Positions 8,414 to 16,192 of a stretch of 64,000 nt of DNA are shown here, one piece after another. This DNA is from Sandaracinobacteroides hominis (GTDB taxonomy: Bacteria > Pseudomonadota > Alphaproteobacteria > Sphingomonadales > Sphingomonadaceae), in contig NZ_JADCUC010000003.1 of NCBI RefSeq assembly GCF_016464365.1, positions 390,029 through 454,028 on the forward strand, written 5' to 3'. The position numbers and the translations under genes were made by a program. The stretch's first letter is position 1, and each line of letters starts with the position of its first letter. The notes under the pieces are model-generated. The model was not told the DNA's origin and searched no databases. It worked only from the letters and a program-made list of their open reading frames with translations.

Positions 8414-8863
8414 TCAATCGCCGGTGGGTTTTCCACGTCCTGATTTCACGTCGCTGCGGCGCTTCTTGGAATCGAGGCGGCGCGTCTTGGAGCCCATTGT
8501 CGGCTTGGTCGGGCGGCGTGGCTTGGGCGGTACGACCGCCTCGGCGAGCAGCTCGACGAGGCGCTGGATGGCGTCCTTTCGGTTGGCAAGCTGGGTGCGA
8601 AACCGGTCTGCCGAGAGCACGATCACGCCTTCGTCCGTCAGCCGATTGCCTGCCAGCCGGGCGGCCCGGTTCTTCACCGGCCAGGGCAGCGAAGGGGTGT
8701 TCAACAGGTCGAACCGCAGCTGCACCGCCGTCGAAACCTTGTTGACGTTCTGCCCGCCCGGACCCGACGCGCGGACGAAGCGCAGCTCCACCTCGTCTGC
8801 GTGGATGGCGAGGCCGGGGGCGATGCGGATCAGGCCGGTCGGAGGCGGGGTCAGCTCGTCCAT
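8414..8863 (-). CDS. arfB: Peptidyl-tRNA hydrolase ArfB (alternative ribosome-rescue factor)
   Basis: The 149-residue product has the class I release-factor core with the catalytic GGQ in RASGPGGQNVNKVSTAVQLR (about residues 30-50). A Lys/Arg-rich tail (PKPRRPTKPTMGSKTRRLDSKK region) enters the empty mRNA channel of stalled ribosomes. It hydrolyses peptidyl-tRNA on non-stop ribosomes. Length and tail match ArfB/YaeJ rather than a full release factor, because codon-recognition domains are absent. The start overlaps the end of the transporter gene by 13 bp, so the two are probably co-transcribed. Confidence 0.94.
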   Translation of the reverse strand: MDELTPPPTGLIRIAPGLAIHADEVELRFVRASGPGGQNVNKVSTAVQLRFDLLNTPSLPWPVKNRAARLAGNRLTDEGVIVLSADRFRTQLANRKDAIQRLVELLAEAVVPPKPRRPTKPTMGSKTRRLDSKKRRSDVKSGRGKPTGD

Positions 8864-10059
8864 TTGTGGATGCCGGCGATGCGGATAAGTGAATAGGCCG
8901 AACCTGCGAAACCGGCGAGGATGCCCGCGGCCATCGCGGTCGGTCCGTTGCTGGCAAAAGGCGCCGTGATCGCGCTGGCCACCGCGCCAACGGCGAAGGA
9001 GGCCGCGCCGATCAGCGCCGAAATCGCGCCTGCACGGATCGGCATGGCACCCAGCGCCAGCGCCGAGGTGTTGCCACCCACGAAGCCGAAACTGCCGAGG
9101 CCAAGGAACAGCAAGGCGATGGTGACAGGCATTGTCGCCAGCCCAAGGATCGAGAGCAGCAGCAGCACCGCCGCGAAAAAGGTGGCCGCCAGCACGGCGA
9201 AGTGGGCGATGCGCGCCGGCGTATAGCGCAGCAGCAGGTAGCGGTTGATCTGGCTGGCGATCACCAGACCGCCGGCGTTGACGGCGAAAATCCAGCCGAA
9301 GGCATGCGGGTTCTGGCCGAAATATTCCATGAACAGCGCGGGCGACGTGCCGATATAGGTGAAGAGTGCGGCGCCGTTCAGTGCCCCTGCCAGTACGGTT
9401 CCCAGCACCCGGCGATTCTGCAGCGCCGCCCGATAGCTTTGCAGCGGAGATTCGCTGGCGGCGTGCAGCGCGGTTTCCACGCTGCGGCTCTCGGGCAGGC
9501 CAAACCAGATGGCGGCGGCCGAGATCAGGCCGAAGGCGGAAAGCACCAGAAAGATCGATTGCCAGCCACTTATTTCCAGCAGCAGCGCGCCAAGGCTGGG
9601 CGCCAGCATAGGTGCAACACTGAGCACCAGGAACATCAGCGAGAAGAGGCGCGCGGACTCGGTGGTGTCGAACTTGTCGCGCACGACAGCGCGGGCGATC
9701 ACCACCCCGGCGCAAGCGCCGAGCGCCTGCACGAAGCGGCCGACCGCAAGCATTTCGATGGAGGGGGCAAGCGCCAATGCCAGCGACGCGAACGTGTAGA
9801 TAAGCGCCCCGGCGATCAGCGGGATGCGGCGGCCAATTCGATCGGAGAGCGGCCCGAACACCAGCTGGCCCAGGGCCATCCCGGCTAAAAAGGCCGACAT
9901 GGTAATCTGCGCCGCCGCAACCGGGGCGTGAAAATGGCGGGCAATGGTGGGCAGCGCCGGCAGGTAGAGATCGATCGAGATCGCCCCGAACGCCGTGAGC
10001 GCGCCGAGCAGGATGACCAGGCCTACGGACGGGCGCGCGGGTTTGGCAGGTGCATGCAT
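8851..10059 (-). CDS. Bcr/CflA family multidrug efflux MFS transporter
   Basis: The product of about 402 residues has twelve predicted membrane segments. Typical Bcr/CflA motifs are SIDLYLPALPTIARHF in TM1, the MFS motif GQLVFGPLSDRIGRRIPL after TM2, and QALGACAGVVIARAVVRD in TM4. The family exports drugs such as bicyclomycin, chloramphenicol or sulfonamides by proton antiport; the substrate here cannot be told from sequence. I prefer the ATG at 10059 (MHAPAKPARP) over the upstream in-frame start at 10116. Divergent from the glycosyltransferase pair. Confidence 0.88.
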   Translation of the reverse strand: MHAPAKPARPSVGLVILLGALTAFGAISIDLYLPALPTIARHFHAPVAAAQITMSAFLAGMALGQLVFGPLSDRIGRRIPLIAGALIYTFASLALALAPSIEMLAVGRFVQALGACAGVVIARAVVRDKFDTTESARLFSLMFLVLSVAPMLAPSLGALLLEISGWQSIFLVLSAFGLISAAAIWFGLPESRSVETALHAASESPLQSYRAALQNRRVLGTVLAGALNGAALFTYIGTSPALFMEYFGQNPHAFGWIFAVNAGGLVIASQINRYLLLRYTPARIAHFAVLAATFFAAVLLLLSILGLATMPVTIALLFLGLGSFGFVGGNTSALALGAMPIRAGAISALIGAASFAVGAVASAITAPFASNGPTAMAAGILAGFAGSAYSLIRIAGIHKWTS

Positions 10060-10175
10060 TTTACGGCCCCCTAACACGACCTGCGGCAACTGGCACCTGC
10101 CACAGCCGCTTGGCACCCATGCAGGCGGAAGCTATCCAGCGCAGAGCTGCAGATTGGCGGCAAGGGGAAGGGCCT

Positions 10176-10649
10176 ATGGTGAAGGTGCTCGCAATCTCGT
10201 CGACTGGCGGCCACTGGGTGCAGCTGCTGCGGCTGATGCCCGCCTGGGACGATTGCGAAGTGCATTACGCCTGCACCTCGCCCGACCATGAAGCCCGCGT
10301 GCGGGCGCTGGCGGATGCGCGGGGAACGCCGGTGGCCGGATATCACGCCATCACCGACGCCAACCGCTGGGCGAAGATGAAGCTGGTGAAGCAGATGCTG
10401 GAGGTCGGGTCGCTGATCGCCAGGGTGCGGCCCGACGTCATCATTACCACCGGCGCGTCTGCCGGATATTTCGCCATCCGCTTCGGCAAGCTGCTGGGGG
10501 CGCGCGTCTGCTGGCTGGACAGTATCGCCAACGCGCAGGAGCTGTCGCTTTCGGGGGCCAAGGCCGGCCCGCACGCCGATCTCTGGTTGACGCAGTGGCC
10601 GGAAATAGCCCGCGAGAACGGGCCGCATTACAAGGGTGCCGTGCTTTGA
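10176..10649 (+). CDS. Alg14/PssD-like glycosyltransferase subunit
   Basis: The 157-residue protein has the N-terminal half of a GT-B (family 28-like) enzyme: MVKVLAISSTGGHWVQLLRL, then DVIITTGASAGYFAIRFGK and VCWLDSIANAQELSLSG. This is the acceptor- and membrane-binding Alg14/PssD subunit, which works only with an Alg13/PssE partner encoded next. Such pairs transfer a sugar from a UDP-sugar to a lipid-linked acceptor in polysaccharide assembly. An AAGGGGAAGG stretch precedes the ATG. Its TGA overlaps the TTG of the next gene. Confidence 0.8.
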   Translation: MVKVLAISSTGGHWVQLLRLMPAWDDCEVHYACTSPDHEARVRALADARGTPVAGYHAITDANRWAKMKLVKQMLEVGSLIARVRPDVIITTGASAGYFAIRFGKLLGARVCWLDSIANAQELSLSGAKAGPHADLWLTQWPEIARENGPHYKGAVL

Positions 10650-11140
10650 TCTTCCTTACCGTGGGCACGCAGGAGCCCTTCGACCGGCTGACCAAGGCAG
10701 TGGACGCATGGGCTGCAACCCATGACGAGCCGGTGTTCGGCCAGCTGGGGGCGCTGAAGCCGGACAGCTATCGCCCGACCCATTTCGAATGGCGGGAGTT
10801 TATCTCCGCCGATGAGTATCAGGCAAAGCTGGAAGGCTGCCGGCTGCTGGTGGCGCATGCCGGGATGGGCTCGATCATCTCGGCGCTGACCTGGGGCAAG
10901 CCGCTGCTGATGATGGCGCGGCGGGCAACCATGGGGGAGCATCGCAACGAGCATCAGCGGGCGACGGCGGAGAAATTCCGCGAACGGGCAGGCATCCACG
11001 TCGCCTCGGGCGAAATGGATGTGGGGCCGATGATCGATGAACTGCTGGCGGCCGAGGCGAACGCCGGAGACGCGCTTTCGGCGGAAGCTTCCCCCGATCT
11101 CATCGCCACGCTCCGGAACTTCATCCACAAGCTGGGCTGA
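10646..11140 (+). CDS. Alg13/PssE-like glycosyltransferase catalytic subunit
   Basis: The product of about 164 residues has the C-terminal, nucleotide-sugar-binding half of a family 28 glycosyltransferase: IFLTVGTQEPFDRLTKAVD at the start, then RLLVAHAGMGSIISALTWGKP with the donor-site G-x-G-S. It complements the preceding Alg14-like subunit to form one enzyme. The proposed TTG start at 10646 overlaps the upstream stop (TTGA), giving MIFLTVGTQ as in other members. The first 17 codons of the longer open frame lie in the upstream gene and have no family similarity. Not near other polysaccharide genes in the window. Confidence 0.82.
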   Translation: MIFLTVGTQEPFDRLTKAVDAWAATHDEPVFGQLGALKPDSYRPTHFEWREFISADEYQAKLEGCRLLVAHAGMGSIISALTWGKPLLMMARRATMGEHRNEHQRATAEKFRERAGIHVASGEMDVGPMIDELLAAEANAGDALSAEASPDLIATLRNFIHKLG

Positions 11141-11176
11141 CTGTTCAGCCGGGGCAGCGGCGTGCTAGGAAAGGCC

Positions 11177-13426
11177 ATGCTGCAACGTTCCCCCGAGACG
11201 CCTGAGAACAAGCCCGGCGCAACCCGTTTCCTGCCTTCGCGGCGCGGATTCCTGATCGGAACCGGCGCCACCGTCGGATTGGTGGTGGGCTATGCGTTGT
11301 GGCCGCGCACCTATCCAGGCGGCTGGACCGCGGACGAAGGCGAGACGCTGCTGGGCCCGTGGGTGAAGATCGGCCCTGATGGCCGGGTCACGGTGCCGGT
11401 GCCGCAGGCCGAAATGGGCCAGGGCGTGATGAGCGGCTTTGCCCAGATCGTCGCCGACGAGCTGGGTGCGGCGTGGAAAATGATGGCCGTGGAGCCGGCC
11501 CCCTGGCACCCCGACTATGCCAATGTGGGCATGGCGTATCTGGGCACCAAGTCGCTGCCGCCGATGGTACGCGGGCTTGGCAGCCGCATCGGCGTGGAAG
11601 TCATCCGGCGGATGAACCTGCACCTGACCGGCGGCAGCACCTCCATCAAGAGCTATCATGACCAGCTGCGGGGCGCGGCGGCAGAGGCAAGGCAGCGTCT
11701 GGTGGCGGCGGCCGCGAAGGAATGGGGTGTCTCTGCAGGCGATGTCGACACCGCCGACAATTTCGTCGTCTACAAGGCGAACCGCATGGCCTTTGCCGAT
11801 GCGGTGAAGCTGGTGGACGCGACTGCCGATGTGCCGGAGGCGAAGCTGCGCGCGCCCTCGGCGCAGAAGCTTGCGGGCAAGGCGCTGCCGCGGATCGACC
11901 TGCCGCCCAAGGTGGACGGGAGCGCGCGCTATGGCGGCGATGTGCGCCTGCCGGGGATGGTCTATGCGGCAATCCGGCATGGGCCGGTGGGTGCTTCGAA
12001 GCTGGTAAGCGCCAAGGCGCCCGCCGGCGTGACTCTGGTGAAAGGCCCGAGCTGGGTTGCGACCGTCGGCGCCACGACCTGGGATGCGCGGCGCATGCTG
12101 GAATCCGTGGAGGCGAGCTTTTCGGTCGAGGGGCGCAAGGCCGGGCCATGGATCGCCGAGGAACTTGCCAAGGCGGCCAGCGGCGACGGCGGCGGCGTGG
12201 TGGCCGAGGAAGGGGATGTAGAGCCCCGGCTGGGCAGCGTCCCGGTGACGGCGGAATACAGCCTTCCCTTCCTGTCGCACGCGACGATGGAGCCGATGAC
12301 GGCGACCGCGCGCGTCACCGGCGGGCAGGCGGAGGTGTGGGGGCCGATCCAGTCGCTCACCATCGGCCATATGCAGGTGGCCGACGCGCTGGGGCTGGAA
12401 ACCGACGCGGTGGTCATCCACCCAACCATCATCGGCGGCGGCTTCGGCCGGAAAGCCGAGGCCGACGCCATGGTGGAGGCAGCGCTGATCGCCAGGGCGG
12501 TGGGCAAGCCGGTGCAGCTGATCTGGAGCCGCGAGGAGGATATGGGCTCCGGCCGATATCGGCCGCCGGTGCATGCGCGGATGCGTGGCGCGGTGACGCC
12601 CGAGCGCGGCATTGCAGCCTGGGATGCGCGGGTGGCAGTGCCCGACGTCGGCAACAGCTTCATGAGCCGCAACATGCCGATGATGGCGAAGGACAAGCCC
12701 GGCCCGTCGGCGCCGGCGATCGAGGGGTTGGCGGAAATCCCCTATGCGACCGAGTCCTTCCGCGTGGCGCATATCCCCATCGAACAGCCGGTGCCGCTGG
12801 GATACTGGCGTTCGGTCGGCCACAGCTTCTCCGGTTTCGTGGTGGAGAGCTTTGCCGACGAACTGGCAGCAGCGGCGGGTGCCGATCCGCTGAACTTCCG
12901 ACTGGAGCTGCTGAAGGACAAGCCTCGCCATGCTGCCGTGCTGAAGGCGGCTGCGGACGCCGGGCGGTGGAACGACCCGGCACCCAGGGGCTTTGCCCGC
13001 GGCATCGCCCTGCACGAGAGTTTCGGCTCCATCGCGGCGATGGTGGTCCTGGCCGGCCTCGTCGAGGGGAAGGTGAAGGTGCTGGAAGTGGCGACCGCCA
13101 TCGATTGCGGCCGGGCAATCGCGCCGGACAGCGTGCGCGCGCAGCTGGAGGGCGCGGCGATCATGGGCCTTTCGGCCGCCATCGGAGAAGCCGTGACGTT
13201 TGAGGATGGCGAGGCGCAGCAGCGCAATTTCCACATGTATCCGGTGCTGCAGATGGCAGACACGCCGGTGCGGCTGGTGACGGTGATCCTGGATTCCGGC
13301 GCGGAGCTTGGCGGCGTCGGCGAGCCGGGGCTGCCGTGCGCGGCCCCCGCGCTGGCGAATGCGCTGGCCAAGGCTACGGGCAAGCGGGCGCGGAGCCTGC
13401 CGCTGGCGCAGGTCTACACGGCCTGA
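11177..13426 (+). CDS. Molybdenum hydroxylase large subunit, isoquinoline 1-oxidoreductase beta-type (xanthine dehydrogenase superfamily)
   Basis: The 749-residue protein has a twin-arginine-like N-terminus (SRRGFLIGTGATVGLVVGY) and the two-part molybdopterin-binding layout of IorB-type aldehyde/isoquinoline oxidoreductases. Landmarks are PVPQAEMGQGVMSGFAQIVA near residue 75, HPTIIGGGFGRKAEADAMVE in the middle, and ELGGVGEPGLPCAAPALANA near the C-terminus, with the conserved active-site GEPG. These enzymes hydroxylate N-heterocycles or aldehydes in the periplasm. They normally pair with a small 2Fe-2S subunit; none is encoded nearby. I chose ATG 11177 (AGGAAAGG upstream) over GTG 11162. Its stop overlaps hemH. 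Confidence 0.85.
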   Translation: MLQRSPETPENKPGATRFLPSRRGFLIGTGATVGLVVGYALWPRTYPGGWTADEGETLLGPWVKIGPDGRVTVPVPQAEMGQGVMSGFAQIVADELGAAWKMMAVEPAPWHPDYANVGMAYLGTKSLPPMVRGLGSRIGVEVIRRMNLHLTGGSTSIKSYHDQLRGAAAEARQRLVAAAAKEWGVSAGDVDTADNFVVYKANRMAFADAVKLVDATADVPEAKLRAPSAQKLAGKALPRIDLPPKVDGSARYGGDVRLPGMVYAAIRHGPVGASKLVSAKAPAGVTLVKGPSWVATVGATTWDARRMLESVEASFSVEGRKAGPWIAEELAKAASGDGGGVVAEEGDVEPRLGSVPVTAEYSLPFLSHATMEPMTATARVTGGQAEVWGPIQSLTIGHMQVADALGLETDAVVIHPTIIGGGFGRKAEADAMVEAALIARAVGKPVQLIWSREEDMGSGRYRPPVHARMRGAVTPERGIAAWDARVAVPDVGNSFMSRNMPMMAKDKPGPSAPAIEGLAEIPYATESFRVAHIPIEQPVPLGYWRSVGHSFSGFVVESFADELAAAAGADPLNFRLELLKDKPRHAAVLKAAADAGRWNDPAPRGFARGIALHESFGSIAAMVVLAGLVEGKVKVLEVATAIDCGRAIAPDSVRAQLEGAAIMGLSAAIGEAVTFEDGEAQQRNFHMYPVLQMADTPVRLVTVILDSGAELGGVGEPGLPCAAPALANALAKATGKRARSLPLAQVYTA

Positions 13427-14448
13427 TGGCGCGGCCGCCGGGGCACCCGCCGGCTCCTGCCGGGCGGGTGGGTTTGCTGTTGGTGAACCTGGGTTCTCCC
13501 GATTCGCCGGATGCGCCTTCGGTGCGGCGCTATCTGGATCAGTTCCTGTCTGATCCGCGCGTCGTGGAGATCCCGCGGATCATCTGGCAGCCGATCCTGA
13601 AGCTGTTCGTGCTGACCCGACGGCCAAAGGTTTCGGCCGCGAACTATGCGAAGATCTGGGACCGGGAGGCCAATGAAAGCCCCTTGAAGCTGATCACCAG
13701 GCTACAATCGGAAGCCCTGCAGGGGGCATTCGGGCCTGAGGTGATCGTGGATCATGCGATGCGCTATGGCAGCCCCGCGATCGGCGAGCGACTGGCGGCG
13801 CTGCGGGCGCAGGGCTGCGACCGGATCTGCGTGGCGCCGCTCTATCCGCAATATTCCGGCGCGACGACGGGGAGCGTGCTGGACGAGGTCTTCGATGTGC
13901 TGCGCGGCGAGCGGTGGATGCCCGCCCTCCGCACGATGCCGCCCTATCACGATCATCCCGCGCACATTGCCGCGCTGAAAACCGGCCTGGAACGGGGGCT
14001 GGCCAAGCTGGATTTCGTGCCGGACCGTATCCTGCTGAGCTTCCACGGCATGCCGAAGCGGACGCTGGAGCTGGGCGACCCCTATCACTGCCAATGCCAG
14101 AAGACAGCGCGTCTGCTGCGGGAATCCACCGGGCGCAGCGAGGCGGAGATGCCGATCGGCTTCCAGTCGCTGTTCGGGCGGGCGGAGTGGCTGAAGCCCT
14201 ATACCCTGCCGCTACTGGAAGAGATGGCGGGCAGCGGCTTCAGACGGGTGGCAGTGCTGATGCCGGGATTTTCTGCGGACTGTGTGGAGACGCTGGAAGA
14301 GATTGCAGTCGAGGCGCGGGAGGCGTTTCTGGCGGCGGGCGGAACGCATTTCGCGGCGCTGCCCTGCCTGAACGACAGCGACGAAGGGATGGAAATGCTG
14401 CAGATTTTGCTGCGGGAGAGCCTTGCCGGGTGGGTAGGGGCAGACTAG
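13426..14448 (+). CDS. hemH: Ferrochelatase
   Basis: The 340-residue product has the family hallmarks: GLLLVNLGSPDSPDAPSVRRYL at the N-terminus, RICVAPLYPQYSGATTGSV in the middle, the metal-site histidine in ILLSFHGMPKRTLE (about residue 205), and MPGFSADCVETLEEI with the conserved Glu. It inserts Fe2+ into protoporphyrin IX to make haem. The start at 13426 shares one base with the preceding stop (TGATG); the longer upstream frame is the shadow of that gene. Confidence 0.97.
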   Translation: MARPPGHPPAPAGRVGLLLVNLGSPDSPDAPSVRRYLDQFLSDPRVVEIPRIIWQPILKLFVLTRRPKVSAANYAKIWDREANESPLKLITRLQSEALQGAFGPEVIVDHAMRYGSPAIGERLAALRAQGCDRICVAPLYPQYSGATTGSVLDEVFDVLRGERWMPALRTMPPYHDHPAHIAALKTGLERGLAKLDFVPDRILLSFHGMPKRTLELGDPYHCQCQKTARLLRESTGRSEAEMPIGFQSLFGRAEWLKPYTLPLLEEMAGSGFRRVAVLMPGFSADCVETLEEIAVEAREAFLAAGGTHFAALPCLNDSDEGMEMLQILLRESLAGWVGAD

Positions 14449-14476
14449 CTTCCGAGTTCAACGAGGGGAGAGGATG

Positions 14477-15199
14477 ATGGCGCGGGTTGCTTTGGTCACG
14501 GGCGGCACCAGGGGTATCGGGGAAGCCATCTGCAAAGGTCTGCAGGCGGCGGGCTTCACGGTTGCGGCAAACTATGTCGGGTCCGACGACCGGGCGAAGG
14601 ACTTCTCCGAACGGACCGGCATGCGGACGTGGAAGTGGAACGTCGCCGACCATCAGGCGACGCTGGATAATGTCGCCTCGATCGAGGCGGAGCTGGGGCC
14701 GGTGGACGTGGTGGTGAACAACGCCGGCATCACCCGCGACGGCACGCTGCTGAAGATGACCTATGAAGCCTGGAAAGAGGTGATGGACGTGAACCTGGGC
14801 GGCTGCTTCAACACCGCCAAGGCGACCTTTCCGGGGATGCGCCAGCGGGGCTGGGGCCGGATCGTGAACATCGGCAGCATCAACGGCCAGGCCGGGCAAT
14901 ATGGGCAGGTGAACTATGCCGCCGCAAAAAGCGGCATCCACGGCTTCACCAAGGCACTGGCGCAGGAAGGGGCGAAGTTCGGGGTGACGGTGAACGCCAT
15001 CGCGCCGGGCTATATCGACACCGACATGGTGGCGGCGGTGCCGGCGGACGTGCTCGAGAAAATCGTCGCGAAGATCCCGGTGGGCCGGCTGGGCCATGCC
15101 GAGGAGATTGCCAGGGCGGTGGTATTCCTGTGCTCCGAGGATGCAGGGTTTGTGACCGGGAGCACGATGAGCGTGAATGGCGGGCAACATATGTACTAG
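14477..15199 (+). CDS. phaB: Acetoacetyl-CoA reductase (short-chain dehydrogenase)
   Basis: The 240-residue SDR protein has the NADP-binding TGGTRGIGEAI, the NNAG motif (VVNNAGITRDGTLLKM), catalytic Ser in IVNIGSINGQAGQYGQ and YxxxK (NYAAAKSGIHGFTKALAQEG), and ends in the PhaB-typical VNGGQHMY. It reduces acetoacetyl-CoA to (R)-3-hydroxybutyryl-CoA for polyhydroxyalkanoate synthesis. GGGGAGAGG precedes two consecutive ATGs (14474 and 14477); spacing favours the second. No phaA or phaC is next to it. A terminator hairpin follows about 100 bp downstream. Confidence 0.92.
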   Translation: MARVALVTGGTRGIGEAICKGLQAAGFTVAANYVGSDDRAKDFSERTGMRTWKWNVADHQATLDNVASIEAELGPVDVVVNNAGITRDGTLLKMTYEAWKEVMDVNLGGCFNTAKATFPGMRQRGWGRIVNIGSINGQAGQYGQVNYAAAKSGIHGFTKALAQEGAKFGVTVNAIAPGYIDTDMVAAVPADVLEKIVAKIPVGRLGHAEEIARAVVFLCSEDAGFVTGSTMSVNGGQHMY

Positions 15200-15296
15200 C
15201 GGAGGCGGCCGCGATTAGGGCGCAGCCCTAACTCGCGGACTCGCCGCAGCGTTCGGCCGGCGGAGTCGCGGCTCTCCAGCCGCGGCCCGTCCGACG

Positions 15297-15327
15297 GCGC
15301 AGGCTTTGCCTGCGCTTCTTCTTTCTT
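15297..15327 (+). terminator. Rho-independent terminator after phaB
   Basis: A perfect 8-bp stem GCGCAGGC / GCCTGCGC (15297-15304 and 15308-15315) with a TTT loop is followed by TTCTTCTTTCTTT. It closes the plus-strand run that ends with phaB. A second perfect 7-bp hairpin (TTAGGGC-GCA-GCCCTAA, 15215-15231) lies just after the phaB stop but has no T-tract. Between this terminator and the next gene (15328-15468) I see only a further small hairpin, CGGCAGC-TTT-GCTGCCG at 15435-15451. Confidence 0.75.
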
Positions 15328-15468
15328 TCCCTGTTCCCCTCTCCTTGCCCTTTGCGCCGCGCTGCCACCCGAACGCCTCCTGGGAACCGAAGGTCGGCCA
15401 AAGGCTGAACGGAAGGGGCTTTGTTGCGCGGACTCGGCAGCTTTGCTGCCGGCCGCTATACCCCCCCG

Positions 15469-15672
15469 ATGCTCGTAAAACGCAGCTTCACCATCCAGGG
15501 CCACCGCACCTCCGTCGCGCTGGAACCCGAATTCTGGAAAGCCTTCGACGAAGCAGTCGCGCAGGACAACACCTACCCAGCCCAATGGGTCGCCACCCTC
15601 GACGAAGCCCGCACCACCCCGCTGGCGAGCGCGATCCGTGTAGAGCTGCTCAAACGAGCGAAAGCGCGATAA
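15469..15672 (+). CDS. Small ribbon-helix-helix domain protein
   Basis: The 67-residue protein consists of one ribbon-helix-helix fold (RHH_4 type): the beta strand VKRSFTIQGHRTSVALE, then FWKAFDEAVAQDN and a second helix from RTTPLASAIRVELLKRAKAR. Such proteins are putative DNA-binding dimers widespread in alphaproteobacteria; their targets are mostly unknown. I start at ATG 15469 (MLVKRSF); the longer frame from 15421 reads through a hairpin. The 3' end overlaps the convergent Nudix gene by 23 bp. Confidence 0.75.
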   Translation: MLVKRSFTIQGHRTSVALEPEFWKAFDEAVAQDNTYPAQWVATLDEARTTPLASAIRVELLKRAKAR

Positions 15673-16192
15673 GCAGCCGGGTATCGATCACGCAGCCCCG
15701 CGCCCGTGCCGCGGCGATGAAGTCCCACAGCCCGGAAACCGGCACGACGTGCACGACGATCCCCTCGTTATCGACGCCCCCACCCGGCCCCACGCGCTTC
15801 AGGCCTGTCGCCCGGTAGAAGTGAAAGATCTCCCCGACCATTCCGGGAGAAGACGCAAACTCCCCGAACGGCTCCCAATGCGCCGCCTCGAAGCCGGTTT
15901 CCTCCATCAGCTCGCGCCGGGCAGAGGCGAACACCTCCTCGCCGTGCGTCACGTCGCCCACCAGCCCGGCGGGCAGTTCGATGCATTGGGCCGACAATGC
16001 CGGACGATACTGTTCCACCAGCACGATTTCGTGCGCGTCGGTTAGGGCAAGGATCACGGCCGCCTGTATTCCGCGCGCCCGCTTCACGAACTCCCACTGC
16101 CCGCCATCCCCCCACGGGACGACCTGTACCTGCAGGAACTTGCCCTGCCATACGGGACGGCCTTCGCCGTCGGGCCCCACCGTCTCGCTCAC
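15650..16192 (-). CDS. Nudix hydrolase (ADP-ribose pyrophosphatase-like)
   Basis: The 180-residue protein carries a complete Nudix box, G-x5-E-x7-REL-x-EE-x-G-F, in GDVTHGEEVFASARRELMEE followed by TGF (about residues 79-101). EYxELP-like residues precede it (QCIELPAGLVGD), as in ADP-ribose and nucleotide-sugar pyrophosphatases. It hydrolyses a nucleoside diphosphate linked to another moiety; the exact substrate is unknown. Its ATG overlaps the acyl-CoA dehydrogenase stop by 4 bp, making it the last gene of a three-gene operon. Confidence 0.87.
   Translation of the reverse strand: MSETVGPDGEGRPVWQGKFLQVQVVPWGDGGQWEFVKRARGIQAAVILALTDAHEIVLVEQYRPALSAQCIELPAGLVGDVTHGEEVFASARRELMEETGFEAAHWEPFGEFASSPGMVGEIFHFYRATGLKRVGPGGGVDNEGIVVHVVPVSGLWDFIAAARARGCVIDTRLLIALSLV

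Noticed and set aside
11165..13234. A minus-strand open frame of 689 codons inside the molybdenum hydroxylase gene
   Set aside because: Antisense shadow; the plus strand shows the conserved family motifs.
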